64,000 bases of DNA from an uncultured bacterium (GCA_949284415.1 CASDVM010000032.1:1-64000); one strand, 5' to 3'. Positions 17,821-26,300 are shown, counted from the stretch's first letter. Translations and numbers: made by a program. Notes: generated by a model from the letters alone, not told the origin.

Positions 17821-17821
17821 C

Positions 17822-18178
17822 TTATAACTGTTTTTCTTTAATATCAAATTCCTTTTGTAGTTGTTGGTATACACCTGTAAGATTATTATCTATTTCATTG
17901 TTCCAGAAGCGTATAATTCTATAACCCTTGCTTTCTAAATATAGAAACCTTTGTTTATCATATTCAAGATTTTTAGGTTCATTATGCTGGCCTCCGTCAA
18001 TTTCTATAATTAACTTTTTCTCCCTGCATATAAAATCAACTATATAAACACCTATTACATATTGTCTTAAAAATCTGTATCCGTAAAATTGTCTGTTTCT
18101 TATTACATCCCAAACTTTTCGTTCTTGGGGTGTCATATTTTTTCTTAAATATCTGGCATTTTCTTTTTGGGTCGGCAT
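17822..18178 (-). CDS. DUF559 (restriction-endonuclease-like fold) protein, second copy
   Basis: 118 residues from ATG 18178; an upstream GTG at 18211 lies inside a repeat and is less likely. The core RQYVIGVYIVDFICREKKL and IIEIDGGQHNEP keeps the probable catalytic D48, E59, D61 and H65. The N-terminal helix LRKNMTPQERKVWDVIRNRQ matches that of the first copy (LRKNMTDFEQRLWYYLRAKR). There is no Shine-Dalgarno; TATAAT ends four bases before the ATG. Palindromic repeats touch both ends of the gene. The pair with 15535-15927 looks like two divergent members of one family in one repeat-rich island rather than a recent duplication. Confidence 0.85.
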   Translation of the reverse strand: MPTQKENARYLRKNMTPQERKVWDVIRNRQFYGYRFLRQYVIGVYIVDFICREKKLIIEIDGGQHNEPKNLEYDKQRFLYLESKGYRIIRFWNNEIDNNLTGVYQQLQKEFDIKEKQL

Positions 18179-18198
18179 ATTTATTATACTATCACAAA

Positions 18199-18318
18199 AA
18201 TTGTTACCCACCCTAACCCCTCCCCCGAGGGAGAGAGATTAAGCCTTCCCTAAATAGGGAAGGTTTGGATGGGTTGTAAATTTTTTTAGATTAATAAACT
18301 CATTGTTACCCACCCCTA
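18199..18318. repeat. Palindromic repeats upstream of the second DUF559 gene
   Basis: TTGTTACCCACCCTAACCCC, CCCCCGAGGGAGAG, CTTCCCTAAATAGGGAAG and a second TTGTTACCCACCCCTACCC head. Confidence 0.75.
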
Positions 18319-18557
18319 CCCCCTCCCTAATGAGGGAGGGAAATTGTTAAACGTCCTCTGTCTTTGCGAGAGAGTTAGAGAGATGGGAATTTTTATCCTT
18401 GTTCTTGTTTAACTCTTTTCCCTAATCCCCCTCCCTAATGAGGGAGGGAAATTGTTAAACGTCCTCTGTCTTTGCGAGAGAGTTAGAGAGATGGGAATTT
18501 TTATCCTTGTTCTTGTTTAACTCTTTTCCCTAATCCCTCTCCCTAATGAGGAAGGGG
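18319..18557. repeat. Perfect 108-bp tandem duplication with a partial third unit
   Basis: Units 18319-18426 and 18427-18534 are identical at every base; a third copy breaks off after about 22 bases with small changes. Each unit starts with the palindrome CCCTCCCTAATGAGGGAGGG and includes TTGTTAAACGTCCTCTGTCT and GAGAGAGTTAGAGAGATGGG. The DNA between 18212 and 18600 has no credible gene. Confidence 0.9.
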
Positions 18558-18629
18558 GAGTTTAGCTCCATTCCCAATAAGATATAGAAAAATTTAGTTA
18601 ATCATCAGGATAATCTTGAAACAATTTTA

Positions 18630-18659
18630 TTGACATCAATTTATGTTTAATAGTAAAAT
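18630..18659 (+). promoter_or_regulatory. Promoter of the efflux operon
   Basis: TTGACA (18630-18635), 18-base spacer, TAAAAT (18654-18659); 60 bases before the start of the first efflux gene. Confidence 0.6.
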
Positions 18660-18719
18660 GATTATGTTGTAAATGCAACACAAAAAACCATTTACCTAAA
18701 AATCAGACAGGGAGAGACA

Positions 18720-19880
18720 ATGAAAAAAAATATTATAATATTTTTGTCTATAATTATAGCCGCTATACTTATAAGATTTGGATTTTCAAAGTTCTCAAGC
18801 ATTATGCAAAATAAGTCTATGATGAATAAGCCTGCACCTAGTGTTACGGTGCAGACAATCGAAAATCAAAGTGTTATAAGAAGTTTTGAGGCGCCGGGGA
18901 GGGTTGTTTCAAAATACAGGGTTGATGTTCTTGCGCGTATTTCAGGTTATTTACAGAAAAGCTACTTTAAAGAAGGCGATTACGTAAAGGCCGGACAGGT
19001 TTTATTTTTAATTGAACCCACCGAATATTCAAACGCTGCAAATGTTGCAGGTGCAAATGTCAAAAATCTTAAGGCACAGCTTGTTTATGCGGAAAAACAG
19101 CTTGCGCGTGCGGCAGAACTTGTAAAAAAGGATTATATTGCTAAAGCGCAGTATGACCAGATGCTTTCTAACAGAGATGCTCTAAAAGCACAGCTTGCAT
19201 CTGCACAGGCATCATATAACGATGCTAACAGAAATTTGAGCTACACAAGAGTTAAATCTCCAGTGGACGGCAAAGTCGGGATAATAAATGTTACTGTAGG
19301 AAACTATGTTTCGCCAAGCACAGGTGCTTTGACAACAATTAACAGCACAAATCCTATATATGTAACTTTCCCGCTTGATTCAAATGATTTTCAGGCACTT
19401 TCAAGTGCAGATATGTCTAATAACAAAAACAGAAAAGTCGAACTTCTTTTAAGCGGAGGAACAAAATATCCGTCAAACGGTGTTCAGGATTTTCAAGATA
19501 ACAAAGTTGATCCTTCTACAGGTACGGTTACAATGAGGGCAACATTCCAGAACCCTGACAATCAGCTTATACACGGAGAATTTGTTACGGTCAAACTATA
19601 TTCCAATAATCCTGTTGATGTTCCTGTTGCACCCGTTACGGCTGTTCTTGAAAATCAGGCAGGAAAATATGTTTACAAACTCGATGAAAATGAACTTCCT
19701 CAGTTAACCTATGTAAAAACAGGCGAACAGCACGGTGAAAACTGGATTATCACGGAAGGTTTACAAAAAGGCGACAGAATTGTTACCGAAGGCCTGCAAA
19801 AGGTAATTCCCGGTAAACCTGTCAAAATCGTAACAGAAGAAGAAATGCAAAAAATCAAAACAGAAAAAGTAACGAAATAG
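18720..19880 (+). CDS. RND efflux periplasmic adaptor (AcrA/MexA-like)
   Basis: 386 residues. It links an inner-membrane RND pump to an outer-membrane channel. Residues 1-25 form an uncleaved or cleaved N-terminal signal/anchor (KKNIIIFLSIIIAAILI). A biotinyl-lipoyl-like half-motif (VLARISGYLQKSYFKEGDYV, about 70-90), a helical hairpin (about 100-170), and the second half (VKSPVDGKVGIINVTVGNYV) are followed by beta-barrel and membrane-proximal domains. No lipobox cysteine is evident. GGGAGAGACA precedes the ATG. It is first in a three-gene operon with the pump and TolC-like channel. Substrates may be drugs, bile salts or metabolites; sequence does not decide. Confidence 0.94.
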   Translation: MKKNIIIFLSIIIAAILIRFGFSKFSSIMQNKSMMNKPAPSVTVQTIENQSVIRSFEAPGRVVSKYRVDVLARISGYLQKSYFKEGDYVKAGQVLFLIEPTEYSNAANVAGANVKNLKAQLVYAEKQLARAAELVKKDYIAKAQYDQMLSNRDALKAQLASAQASYNDANRNLSYTRVKSPVDGKVGIINVTVGNYVSPSTGALTTINSTNPIYVTFPLDSNDFQALSSADMSNNKNRKVELLLSGGTKYPSNGVQDFQDNKVDPSTGTVTMRATFQNPDNQLIHGEFVTVKLYSNNPVDVPVAPVTAVLENQAGKYVYKLDENELPQLTYVKTGEQHGENWIITEGLQKGDRIVTEGLQKVIPGKPVKIVTEEEMQKIKTEKVTK

Positions 19881-19884
19881 AAGA

Positions 19885-19983
19885 TAGGAGGGTAAGAAGG
19901 TAAGAGGGTAAGCGCTTTTATATAAAAATTATGTAAAATACTGAAATTAGCCTATCTTCTTATCCTCCTACCCTCTTATCTTC
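19885..19983. repeat. Purine-rich inverted repeat between the adaptor and pump genes
   Basis: GAAGATAGGAGGGTAAGAAGG on the left is mirrored by CCTATCTTCTTATCCTCCTA and CCCTCTTATCTTCC on the right, able to form a long imperfect hairpin inside the operon. It has no T run, so it may be an mRNA processing or attenuation site, or an inserted repeat. Confidence 0.65.
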
Positions 19984-19997
19984 CAAATAAAAGGGAT

Positions 19998-22900
19998 ATG
20001 ATGCAAAACGAAAACAAAGGAAATTTATTTATAAAACGCCCCAAACTGGCTATTGTAATATCTTTGGCAATAATGATTGCGGGCGCATTAATGATGCTTA
20101 TGCTTCCTCTGGAAGAATATCCGTCAATTACTCCTCCGCAGGTTGTTGTAACAGCAACTTATGCAGGAGCAAGCGCCGATGTTATAGAAGATACTATTGC
20201 TGCGCCTGTTGAAGCACAGTTAAACGGTGTTGAAGATATGATTTATATGTCTTCTACTTCCCAGAACGGACAGTATCAGCTTACTTTGTATTTTGAAATC
20301 GGGTCGGATCCTGATATGGCTGTTGTAAATGTTCAAAACCAGCTTCAGCTTGTTACCCCGCGTCTGCCTGAGGAAGTTAGAAGATACGGGCTTTCCGTAA
20401 AAAAATCAACGGGCGGCCCCGGTCTAATGATGATTTCAGTAAATTCCCCGACACATACTTATGATTCTCTGTATGTTGCAAACTACGCATCAATATATAT
20501 TAAGGACGAACTTGCACGTATTAAAGGTGTAGGTAAAGTCGCGGTATTCGGCTCATCGGATTACTCTATGAGAATATGGCTTGATGCTTCCAAAATGGCA
20601 AGTCTCGGAGTTTCCGTGTCAGAGCTTAACAGCGCAATTCAGGCTCAAAACACTCAGGTGCCCGCAGGGGATTTAGGTGTTGAACCTATGAAAAACAAAC
20701 AGCTCATCAAACTAACAATGAGGACTAAAGGCCGTTTGAAAGATGTTAAAGAGTTTGAAGATATTATTGTGCGTTCGAAACCTGACGGTTCGCAGATTAA
20801 GCTTAAAGATATAGCAAGAGTAGAACTCGGTGCCGAAAGTTATTCTTATTTCTCGCGAATCGGCGGAAGAGATTCGGCAATCATTTCAATCAGCCAGCTT
20901 CCTGAAGCCAACGCAATCGATCTTTCCAACAAAATCCGAGCTAAAATGGCTGAACTCAGCAAAAGTTTCCCTCAAGGGATTGAATACAAAATCCAGCGTG
21001 ATGAAACGGAATTCGTAAGAGAATCAATTAAAGAAGTTATAAATGCAATCGGGCTTGCTATTTTGCTTGTAGGTATTGTAACTTATATGTTTCTCGGAAG
21101 TGCAAGAGCCGCGCTTATTCCTTTTTGTGCAATTCCTGTTTCTTTAATCGGCGTGTTTATATTCATGAATATTTTAGGTTTTTCTATAAATCTGCTGATT
21201 TTATTCGGGCTTGTACTGGCTGTAGGTCTTGTTGTAGACGATGCGATTGTTGTACTTGAAAATACGCAGAGACATATTCAGGAAGGCAAAACTCCTGTCG
21301 ATGCAACGGAAGTTACGATGGAAGAAGTATTCGGTGCCGTTCTTGCAACATCACTTGTTTTGATGGCCGTATTTGTGCCTGTTTCGTTTATGGCAGGGAT
21401 TACAGGGCAGATGTTCAGACAGTTTGCCTTGTGTATTGCATCTTCAATCGGTTTGTCCACACTTGTTGCGCTTACTCTTGCTCCTGCCCTCTGTGCAATG
21501 ATTTTGAAATCAGGCGAAGAAAAAGCGGATTTCGAATTTATCCAGAAATTTGACGACTGGTTTAACGGTATCAGAGACAAGTATCTTGAAGGTGTTAAAA
21601 TCTTTATAAATTCGCCTAAACTTACAGCAATTTTATATCTCGGCATAATTATTTTTACGGCGGGAATGTTTTATCTTATACCGAAAGGCTTTTTGCCGAC
21701 AGAAGACAAAGGCGCTGTATTTTCTCAAATTCAACTTCCTGACGGCTCATCGGCATCAAGAACCGAAATGGTAGCAGAAGAAGTTGAAAAAAGAATTTTA
21801 GCTATCCCGGGTGTTGACACAACAATTAACCTTGTCGGATATTCAGGTGAAAATACCGCGCTTATCGTTGCGCAATTGAAAAATTGGTCGGAACGTAAAA
21901 GTAAAGATCAGTCAATGCAGAGTATTCTGGCGAAAATTAAAAAAGAATTTGCCAATTATCCGTCTGCAACAATTGCATCATTTTCACCGCCTTCAATTTC
22001 AGGTTTGGGTATGTTCGGCGGTTTTGAATACCAGCTTCTCGATAAAGGGGACAGAACCCCTCAGGAGCTTTATCAGGAAGCCCAGAAACTGATTGCGGAA
22101 GCAAATAAAAGTTCTGATTTCCAGATGGTTTATACGTCATTTACGGCAGATCTGCCCCAGCTTTTAATAAAAGTTGACGAGAAAAAAGCTCTGGCGCAGG
22201 GTGTTGATATATCCGAAATTTACAGCGCTCTATCGGGTTATTTCGGAAAATCTTACGTTAACGACTTTAACAAATACGGACGTGTTTACCGTGTATATTT
22301 ACAGGCAGATTCGGAATTCAGAGAAAAGCCTTCCGATATTGATAAAATTTACGTAAAAAACAAATCGGGAACAATGGTTCCGCTTTCATCCGTTGTTACA
22401 ATAAGCAATATTGTAGGACCTTACAGCCAGCTGCGATTTAATATGTATCCGTCAATATTGATTAACGGACAGGCCAGAAACGGAGTAAGTTCAGGGCAGG
22501 CAATGAGCACTATGGAAAAAATCTCCGATCAGGTTCTGCCGAAAGACATGGGTTACGCATGGTCAGGCAGTTCTTTACAGGAGAAAGAATCAAGCGGACA
22601 AATTGGGCCTATTCTTGCAATGTCTCTGGTTTTCATATATCTGTTCCTTGTCGGTTTGTATGAAAGCTGGATGCTTCCGATTGCCGTACTTTTGATTTCT
22701 CCCGTTGCACTTGTTGGCGCATTATTCTTCCAGTATGTTTCAGGGTATTCGCTCGATATATATTCTCAAATCGGGCTTGTTATGTTAATAGGTTTATCTA
22801 CCAAACAGGCAATTTTGATTATAGAATTTGCAAAAGATGCTCACCAGTCAGGAATGAGTATAGTTGATTCGGCTATGCAGGCTGCAAAATTAAGATTTAG

Positions 22901-23129
22901 AGCGGTTATGATGACAAATATAGCCTTTATATTGGGGCTTTTGCCTCTGGTATTTGCAAAGGGCGCAGGTGCTGCCAGCCGAAATTCCGTAGGGATGACA
23001 GTATTCGGCGGAATGATGGCGGTTGCATTTATAGGGACTTTTCTTGTTCCGGCATTTTTCGTTATGGTTGAAAACTTTAAAGCTTCCATATCTAAAAAAG
23101 CTAAAGAATTCAAAAAAAGGAATAGTTAA
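19998..23129 (+). CDS. RND efflux pump, HAE1 family (AcrB/MexB-like)
   Basis: 1043 residues with two repeated halves. Each has one N-terminal helix, a large periplasmic loop and a cluster of membrane helices. The proton-relay acidic pair is present in GLVVDDAIVVLEN (about 410-415), and the relay lysine in STKQAILIIEFAKDA (about 935). The early signature PLEEYPSITPPQVVVTATYAGAS is typical of hydrophobe/amphiphile exporters rather than heavy-metal pumps. It trimerises in the inner membrane and expels substrates using proton motive force. The start is ATGATG at 19998 with AAAAGGG upstream. The stop codon touches the ATG of the next gene. Confidence 0.96.
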   Translation: MMQNENKGNLFIKRPKLAIVISLAIMIAGALMMLMLPLEEYPSITPPQVVVTATYAGASADVIEDTIAAPVEAQLNGVEDMIYMSSTSQNGQYQLTLYFEIGSDPDMAVVNVQNQLQLVTPRLPEEVRRYGLSVKKSTGGPGLMMISVNSPTHTYDSLYVANYASIYIKDELARIKGVGKVAVFGSSDYSMRIWLDASKMASLGVSVSELNSAIQAQNTQVPAGDLGVEPMKNKQLIKLTMRTKGRLKDVKEFEDIIVRSKPDGSQIKLKDIARVELGAESYSYFSRIGGRDSAIISISQLPEANAIDLSNKIRAKMAELSKSFPQGIEYKIQRDETEFVRESIKEVINAIGLAILLVGIVTYMFLGSARAALIPFCAIPVSLIGVFIFMNILGFSINLLILFGLVLAVGLVVDDAIVVLENTQRHIQEGKTPVDATEVTMEEVFGAVLATSLVLMAVFVPVSFMAGITGQMFRQFALCIASSIGLSTLVALTLAPALCAMILKSGEEKADFEFIQKFDDWFNGIRDKYLEGVKIFINSPKLTAILYLGIIIFTAGMFYLIPKGFLPTEDKGAVFSQIQLPDGSSASRTEMVAEEVEKRILAIPGVDTTINLVGYSGENTALIVAQLKNWSERKSKDQSMQSILAKIKKEFANYPSATIASFSPPSISGLGMFGGFEYQLLDKGDRTPQELYQEAQKLIAEANKSSDFQMVYTSFTADLPQLLIKVDEKKALAQGVDISEIYSALSGYFGKSYVNDFNKYGRVYRVYLQADSEFREKPSDIDKIYVKNKSGTMVPLSSVVTISNIVGPYSQLRFNMYPSILINGQARNGVSSGQAMSTMEKISDQVLPKDMGYAWSGSSLQEKESSGQIGPILAMSLVFIYLFLVGLYESWMLPIAVLLISPVALVGALFFQYVSGYSLDIYSQIGLVMLIGLSTKQAILIIEFAKDAHQSGMSIVDSAMQAAKLRFRAVMMTNIAFILGLLPLVFAKGAGAASRNSVGMTVFGGMMAVAFIGTFLVPAFFVMVENFKASISKKAKEFKKRNS

Positions 23130-24548
23130 ATGTTCAAAAAAATAATAATTTTATGTTTAATATTGAATTTTACGGGACTGAATGCTTTTTCGACAGACGA
23201 TATAGGCAACAAAGTCAATGAAAAAGAATACCCGGCGGCTGATGCGGTTTTGCCTAAAAAGACGGGTGATGCTGATTTTGTCATAGAAGGTTCCGTAGAA
23301 AAAAATATTGACATGACGCTAGATAAATGTATTGAGCTTGCGTTGGGAAACAATCCGCAGATTAATGCCGCATTTCATGATATTCTGGCTTCGGATTCAA
23401 GAATTAAACAGGTCTGGTCGAATTATTTCCCGCAGTTAAGCTGGCAGACAGGCTACACAAGAATAAGACAGCTTCAATTGTCAGATGTTTTCGGAAGAAA
23501 CCTTACGTTTAACTATTTTATACTAGGTCAGATAACGCTCCAGCAAATGCTTTATGACTTTGGAGTTACACAAAATCAGGCAACTATCAAACGTTTAGAT
23601 TATGAAGCATACAAAACAACGCTCGGGGCAACTATTAACGATATTATATTCCAGACTAAAGATGCTTATTATAATTTATTATATGCATTTGAAAACAAAC
23701 GGGTTGCAGAAGATACCGTTAACAAATTTGAAATGTTTTACAATCAGGCAAAAGCATTTTACGAAATCGGGATGAACCCTAAAGTAGATGTTACAATTGC
23801 CGAAGTAAATTTGAGCAATGCTAAATTGCAGCTTATTCAGGCTGATAATGCGGTAAATCTTGCGATTGCAAAACTTAATAATGTTATGGGCGTGCCTTTT
23901 ATCGATAAATACAATGTACAGGAAAGATTAAAATACGAACCTGTTGATATAACCTTTAACGGTGCTATAGAAATTGCAAGAGAAGCACGTCCGGAATTAA
24001 AACTCGCGGAATTAAAAGTTGAAAGTGCAAACCAAACGCTTAAGCTGGTAAAAAAATCATATTTCCCGACACTTTCGGTAGAAGGACAGTTTCAGGTCGG
24101 AGGTAAAAGCTGGGCTTCCAACTACGGTTATAATTTCGGCGGATATCTAAACTTTCCGACAGTTAACGGTATGCTGATAAAAAATGAAATACAGGAAGCA
24201 AGATACCTGTATGACAAGGAAATTGCCAATGCAAAAAATACTCAAAATCAGATATATCTTGAAATTCAGAATGCATATCTTCTTCTTGAAGAAAAGAAAA
24301 AACAGATGCCTGTTGCAATGCTCGGGGTAAAGCAGGCAAAAGAAAATTATGAATTATCATACGGACGTTACCGCGTAGGCGAAGCTGATCCGACAGAACT
24401 TAAAGATGCTCAGATAAACTACCAGCAGGCTCAGTTAAACTACTATAATGCGCTTTATCAGTACAATTCCGCTAAAGCATCCCTAGAAAAATCGATAGGT
24501 AAAAATTTGGTAGCAAATTCAAGCGACATAGTTGAATTAGGGAAATAA
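23130..24548 (+). CDS. TolC-family outer-membrane efflux protein
   Basis: 472 residues. A signal peptide at about 1-20 (KKIIILCLILNFTGLNAFS) is followed by two repeated outer membrane efflux protein domains. These contain the long Ala/Gln/Asn-rich helices typical of the periplasmic tunnel (SNAKLQLIQADNAVNLAIAK; TELKDAQINYQQAQLNYYNA). It provides the outer-membrane exit duct for the pump encoded just upstream. Its ATG abuts the pump's stop codon, so translation is probably coupled. It ends two bases from the convergent XRE gene with no terminator visible in between. Confidence 0.94.
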   Translation: MFKKIIILCLILNFTGLNAFSTDDIGNKVNEKEYPAADAVLPKKTGDADFVIEGSVEKNIDMTLDKCIELALGNNPQINAAFHDILASDSRIKQVWSNYFPQLSWQTGYTRIRQLQLSDVFGRNLTFNYFILGQITLQQMLYDFGVTQNQATIKRLDYEAYKTTLGATINDIIFQTKDAYYNLLYAFENKRVAEDTVNKFEMFYNQAKAFYEIGMNPKVDVTIAEVNLSNAKLQLIQADNAVNLAIAKLNNVMGVPFIDKYNVQERLKYEPVDITFNGAIEIAREARPELKLAELKVESANQTLKLVKKSYFPTLSVEGQFQVGGKSWASNYGYNFGGYLNFPTVNGMLIKNEIQEARYLYDKEIANAKNTQNQIYLEIQNAYLLLEEKKKQMPVAMLGVKQAKENYELSYGRYRVGEADPTELKDAQINYQQAQLNYYNALYQYNSAKASLEKSIGKNLVANSSDIVELGK

Positions 24549-24549
24549 T

Positions 24550-24774
24550 CTAGTCAAAATTAATCAGGTCTTTTAGCGAAACTTCTAAAGTATCGGCTAT
24601 CAAAAATAACTTTCTTAAACTGATATATTCTTTGCCTGTCTCTATACAGGCAAGGTGTTCACGTGAAAAATTTATCATTTCCGAAAATTCATTCTGTGAT
24701 AATTTTTTCATTTTTCTGTATTTTTTTATATTTTGTCCGAGTTTTTCAAGCCTTGACATAAATTTATTTTGCAT
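24550..24774 (-). CDS. XRE-family HTH transcriptional regulator, second copy
   Basis: 74 residues from ATG 24774; an adjacent upstream TTG or the internal ATG at 24759 are alternatives. It is almost entirely a Cro/C1-type HTH domain: IKKYRKMKKLSQNEFSEMIN, then CIETGKEYISLRKLFLIAD. No dimerisation tail is visible. It is divergent from the second pilin; a perfect 7-3-7 inverted repeat sits between the two starts. It has no Shine-Dalgarno. Confidence 0.85.
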   Translation of the reverse strand: MQNKFMSRLEKLGQNIKKYRKMKKLSQNEFSEMINFSREHLACIETGKEYISLRKLFLIADTLEVSLKDLINFD

Positions 24775-24793
24775 CAATAATACTAATAAATAT

Positions 24794-24810
24794 GTAAGAT
24801 GTTATCTTAC
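24794..24810. promoter_or_regulatory. Perfect inverted repeat operator between XRE 2 and pilin 2
   Basis: GTAAGAT-GTT-ATCTTAC, seven-base arms around three bases, in the 58-base gap between divergent starts. A plausible dimer site for the adjacent regulator. Confidence 0.65.
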
Positions 24811-24832
24811 AAAAATTGAGAAAGGAGATTTT

Positions 24833-25534
24833 ATGAAACAAGGTTTTACGCTGGCGGAAGTTTTGATAACTCTCGGGATAATAGGCGTGGTTGCAGCTCT
24901 CACCCTGCCTCCACTTGTTCAGAATTACAGAGAACAGGCAGCAGTAACCAGAGTCAAAAAATTTTACAGCGTATTTTCGCAGGCTTATGCAATGGCTGTT
25001 CTGGAAAACGGTACTATGGATAACTGGGGTTTAAAAGATTCCGTAACCGCAGAAGACGAAGACGGAGTGAGAGTGCACACTGATGAAACACTTAAACAGT
25101 ATGACAAATTTTTTAATATTATAGGAAAGTATCTGCAAAAAGCAGGTTATGAACCAATTCATAATACTGCCGGAAAAAATGGTTCTCAAAATAAAGGTTA
25201 TATAATGTCTGATGGGACAGCAATTGTCGGAATGTGGCTTTTACCCTCACAATGTACTGAAGATAATCCTGACGCAAATTGCGGAAATCTATATGTGCAT
25301 GTGGACAATAAGCCGACACATGACAAAAATGGGAACTGGAATCCAAATGTTTTTTGCTTTGGTTTTAATCCAAACAGAATTTATCCTCTGGGAACAAATA
25401 ATTCTCAATTTAAAAATTATTGTTTAAACGGCAAAGGGTATCACTATTGTACCGGCTGGGTAATAATGAACGGTAATATGGACTATCTGCATTGTGATGA
25501 TTTATCAATAAACGGAAAAACAAAATGCAGATGA
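24833..25534 (+). CDS. Type IV pilin-like prepilin, second copy
   Basis: 233 residues from ATG 24833, which has AAAGGAG five bases upstream; the frame extends to 24632 but only across the neighbouring regulator and operator. The leader is unusually short, MKQG, then FTLAEVLITLGIIGVVAALT with Glu5 and the hydrophobic helix. The mature domain carries eight or so cysteines, with a C-terminal cluster (CLNGKGYHYC...HCDDLSINGKTKC) likely to form disulfides. It is regulated, by inference, by the divergent XRE protein. It could be a minor or major pilin; no pilus assembly gene is nearby. Confidence 0.92.
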   Translation: MKQGFTLAEVLITLGIIGVVAALTLPPLVQNYREQAAVTRVKKFYSVFSQAYAMAVLENGTMDNWGLKDSVTAEDEDGVRVHTDETLKQYDKFFNIIGKYLQKAGYEPIHNTAGKNGSQNKGYIMSDGTAIVGMWLLPSQCTEDNPDANCGNLYVHVDNKPTHDKNGNWNPNVFCFGFNPNRIYPLGTNNSQFKNYCLNGKGYHYCTGWVIMNGNMDYLHCDDLSINGKTKCR

Positions 25535-25636
25535 ATTTGTGTAATATTTCTTTACAAAGCAAAAGACAAAAAAGCAATTTTTTTATTCTTATATACTTTA
25601 TATATATGTAAGAAATATAAAGAGAGAGAATAAAAT

Positions 25637-25921
25637 ATGTTACCGACAACAAATGAGTTAAACAATAACACGGGAGGCAACGGGCAATTCGGCTCTTTGC
25701 TCAGAAGAAGAAATAAGAAAAATTCTTCAGGCGAATTTAATATAGAAGATTACAACTACCTTGCGCAGAAAGACAGAAGAATGCGTTTTAACAATTCAAA
25801 AGATCCGATTTATTATGTATTCGATGTCATAGAAAACAGACCGATAAAAACACTGGCAAAAGAATTTGTGAAAGATTCATTCTTTGAAATAGCTAACTTT
25901 GTATCACAAGTCGTAAGATAA
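25637..25921 (+). CDS. Small hypothetical protein, 94 residues
   Basis: No family recognised. GAGAGAG precedes the ATG. The first 30 residues are Asn/Gly/Arg-rich and probably disordered (NELNNNTGGNGQFGSLLRRR). The rest looks folded and amphipathic (IYYVFDVIENRPIKTLAKEF), ending in FFEIANFVSQVVR. There is no signal peptide or full membrane helix. A good terminator follows 31 bases after the stop, supporting a real, separately transcribed gene. Confidence 0.65.
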   Translation: MLPTTNELNNNTGGNGQFGSLLRRRNKKNSSGEFNIEDYNYLAQKDRRMRFNNSKDPIYYVFDVIENRPIKTLAKEFVKDSFFEIANFVSQVVR

Positions 25922-25951
25922 TCAATAGGAAATTAGGAAAAGGAACAATAA

Positions 25952-25984
25952 AAAGATGGTATTTTAAAACCATCTTTTTTTTTA
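25952..25984 (+). terminator. Rho-independent terminator after the 94-residue gene
   Basis: AAAGATGGT and ACCATCTTT around an A/T-rich loop, followed by nine or more T. Confidence 0.9.
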
Positions 25985-26039
25985 TTTATATAATCCTTAG
26001 TGCAGGATTACTTTGCAGTTTTAACCTAAAAAATATATT

Positions 26040-26193
26040 ATTAATAATTGTAAAATATATACTTAATATATGTTACAGATATCTTGTTATGTGGCATAGA
26101 GAAAATATAAACCATTTTCTTTTTCTTTATTTTCTCCTACACACACTAACCTTTTACCAAATATGAGATTGGCCGTTAACAACGGCTTTTTTA
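26040..26193 (+). ncRNA. Possible small RNA ending in an orphan terminator
   Basis: GCCGTT-AAC-AACGGC (26172-26186) followed by six T is a clean plus-strand terminator, yet the previous gene already has its own terminator at 25952 and no ORF lies between. A/T-rich promoter-like sequence is present near 26040-26080. The bases from about 26090 to 26171 are C/T-rich with little self-pairing. An untranslated RNA is the simplest reading. The rest of the 25985-26300 gap shows only an inverted repeat near the trpS 3' end. Confidence 0.35.
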
Positions 26194-26251
26194 TTGAAAA
26201 CTAAATTAAAAAATTTGTATACCCGCTAAATAGTCATAGTCGCGGATTACA

Positions 26252-26290
26252 GGCAGACTCAAAACTCCGTTTATCTTTTTTGGGTCTGCC
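26252..26290 (-). terminator. Inverted repeat downstream of trpS
   Basis: GGCAGACTCAAAA and TTTTTGGGTCTGCC pair with one wobble. It sits 11 bases past the trpS stop but lacks a T run in the minus direction, so termination is uncertain. Confidence 0.5.
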
Positions 26291-26300
26291 TGATGTTTTA

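Noticed and set aside
18319-18557. Regular repeats considered as a CRISPR array.
   Set aside because: The whole 108-bp unit is duplicated with no unique spacers, only two full copies exist, and no cas gene is present.
24632-24832. Upstream extension of pilin 2.
   Set aside because: It reads antisense through the XRE gene and operator; the AAAGGAG-ATG at 24833 is clearly the start.
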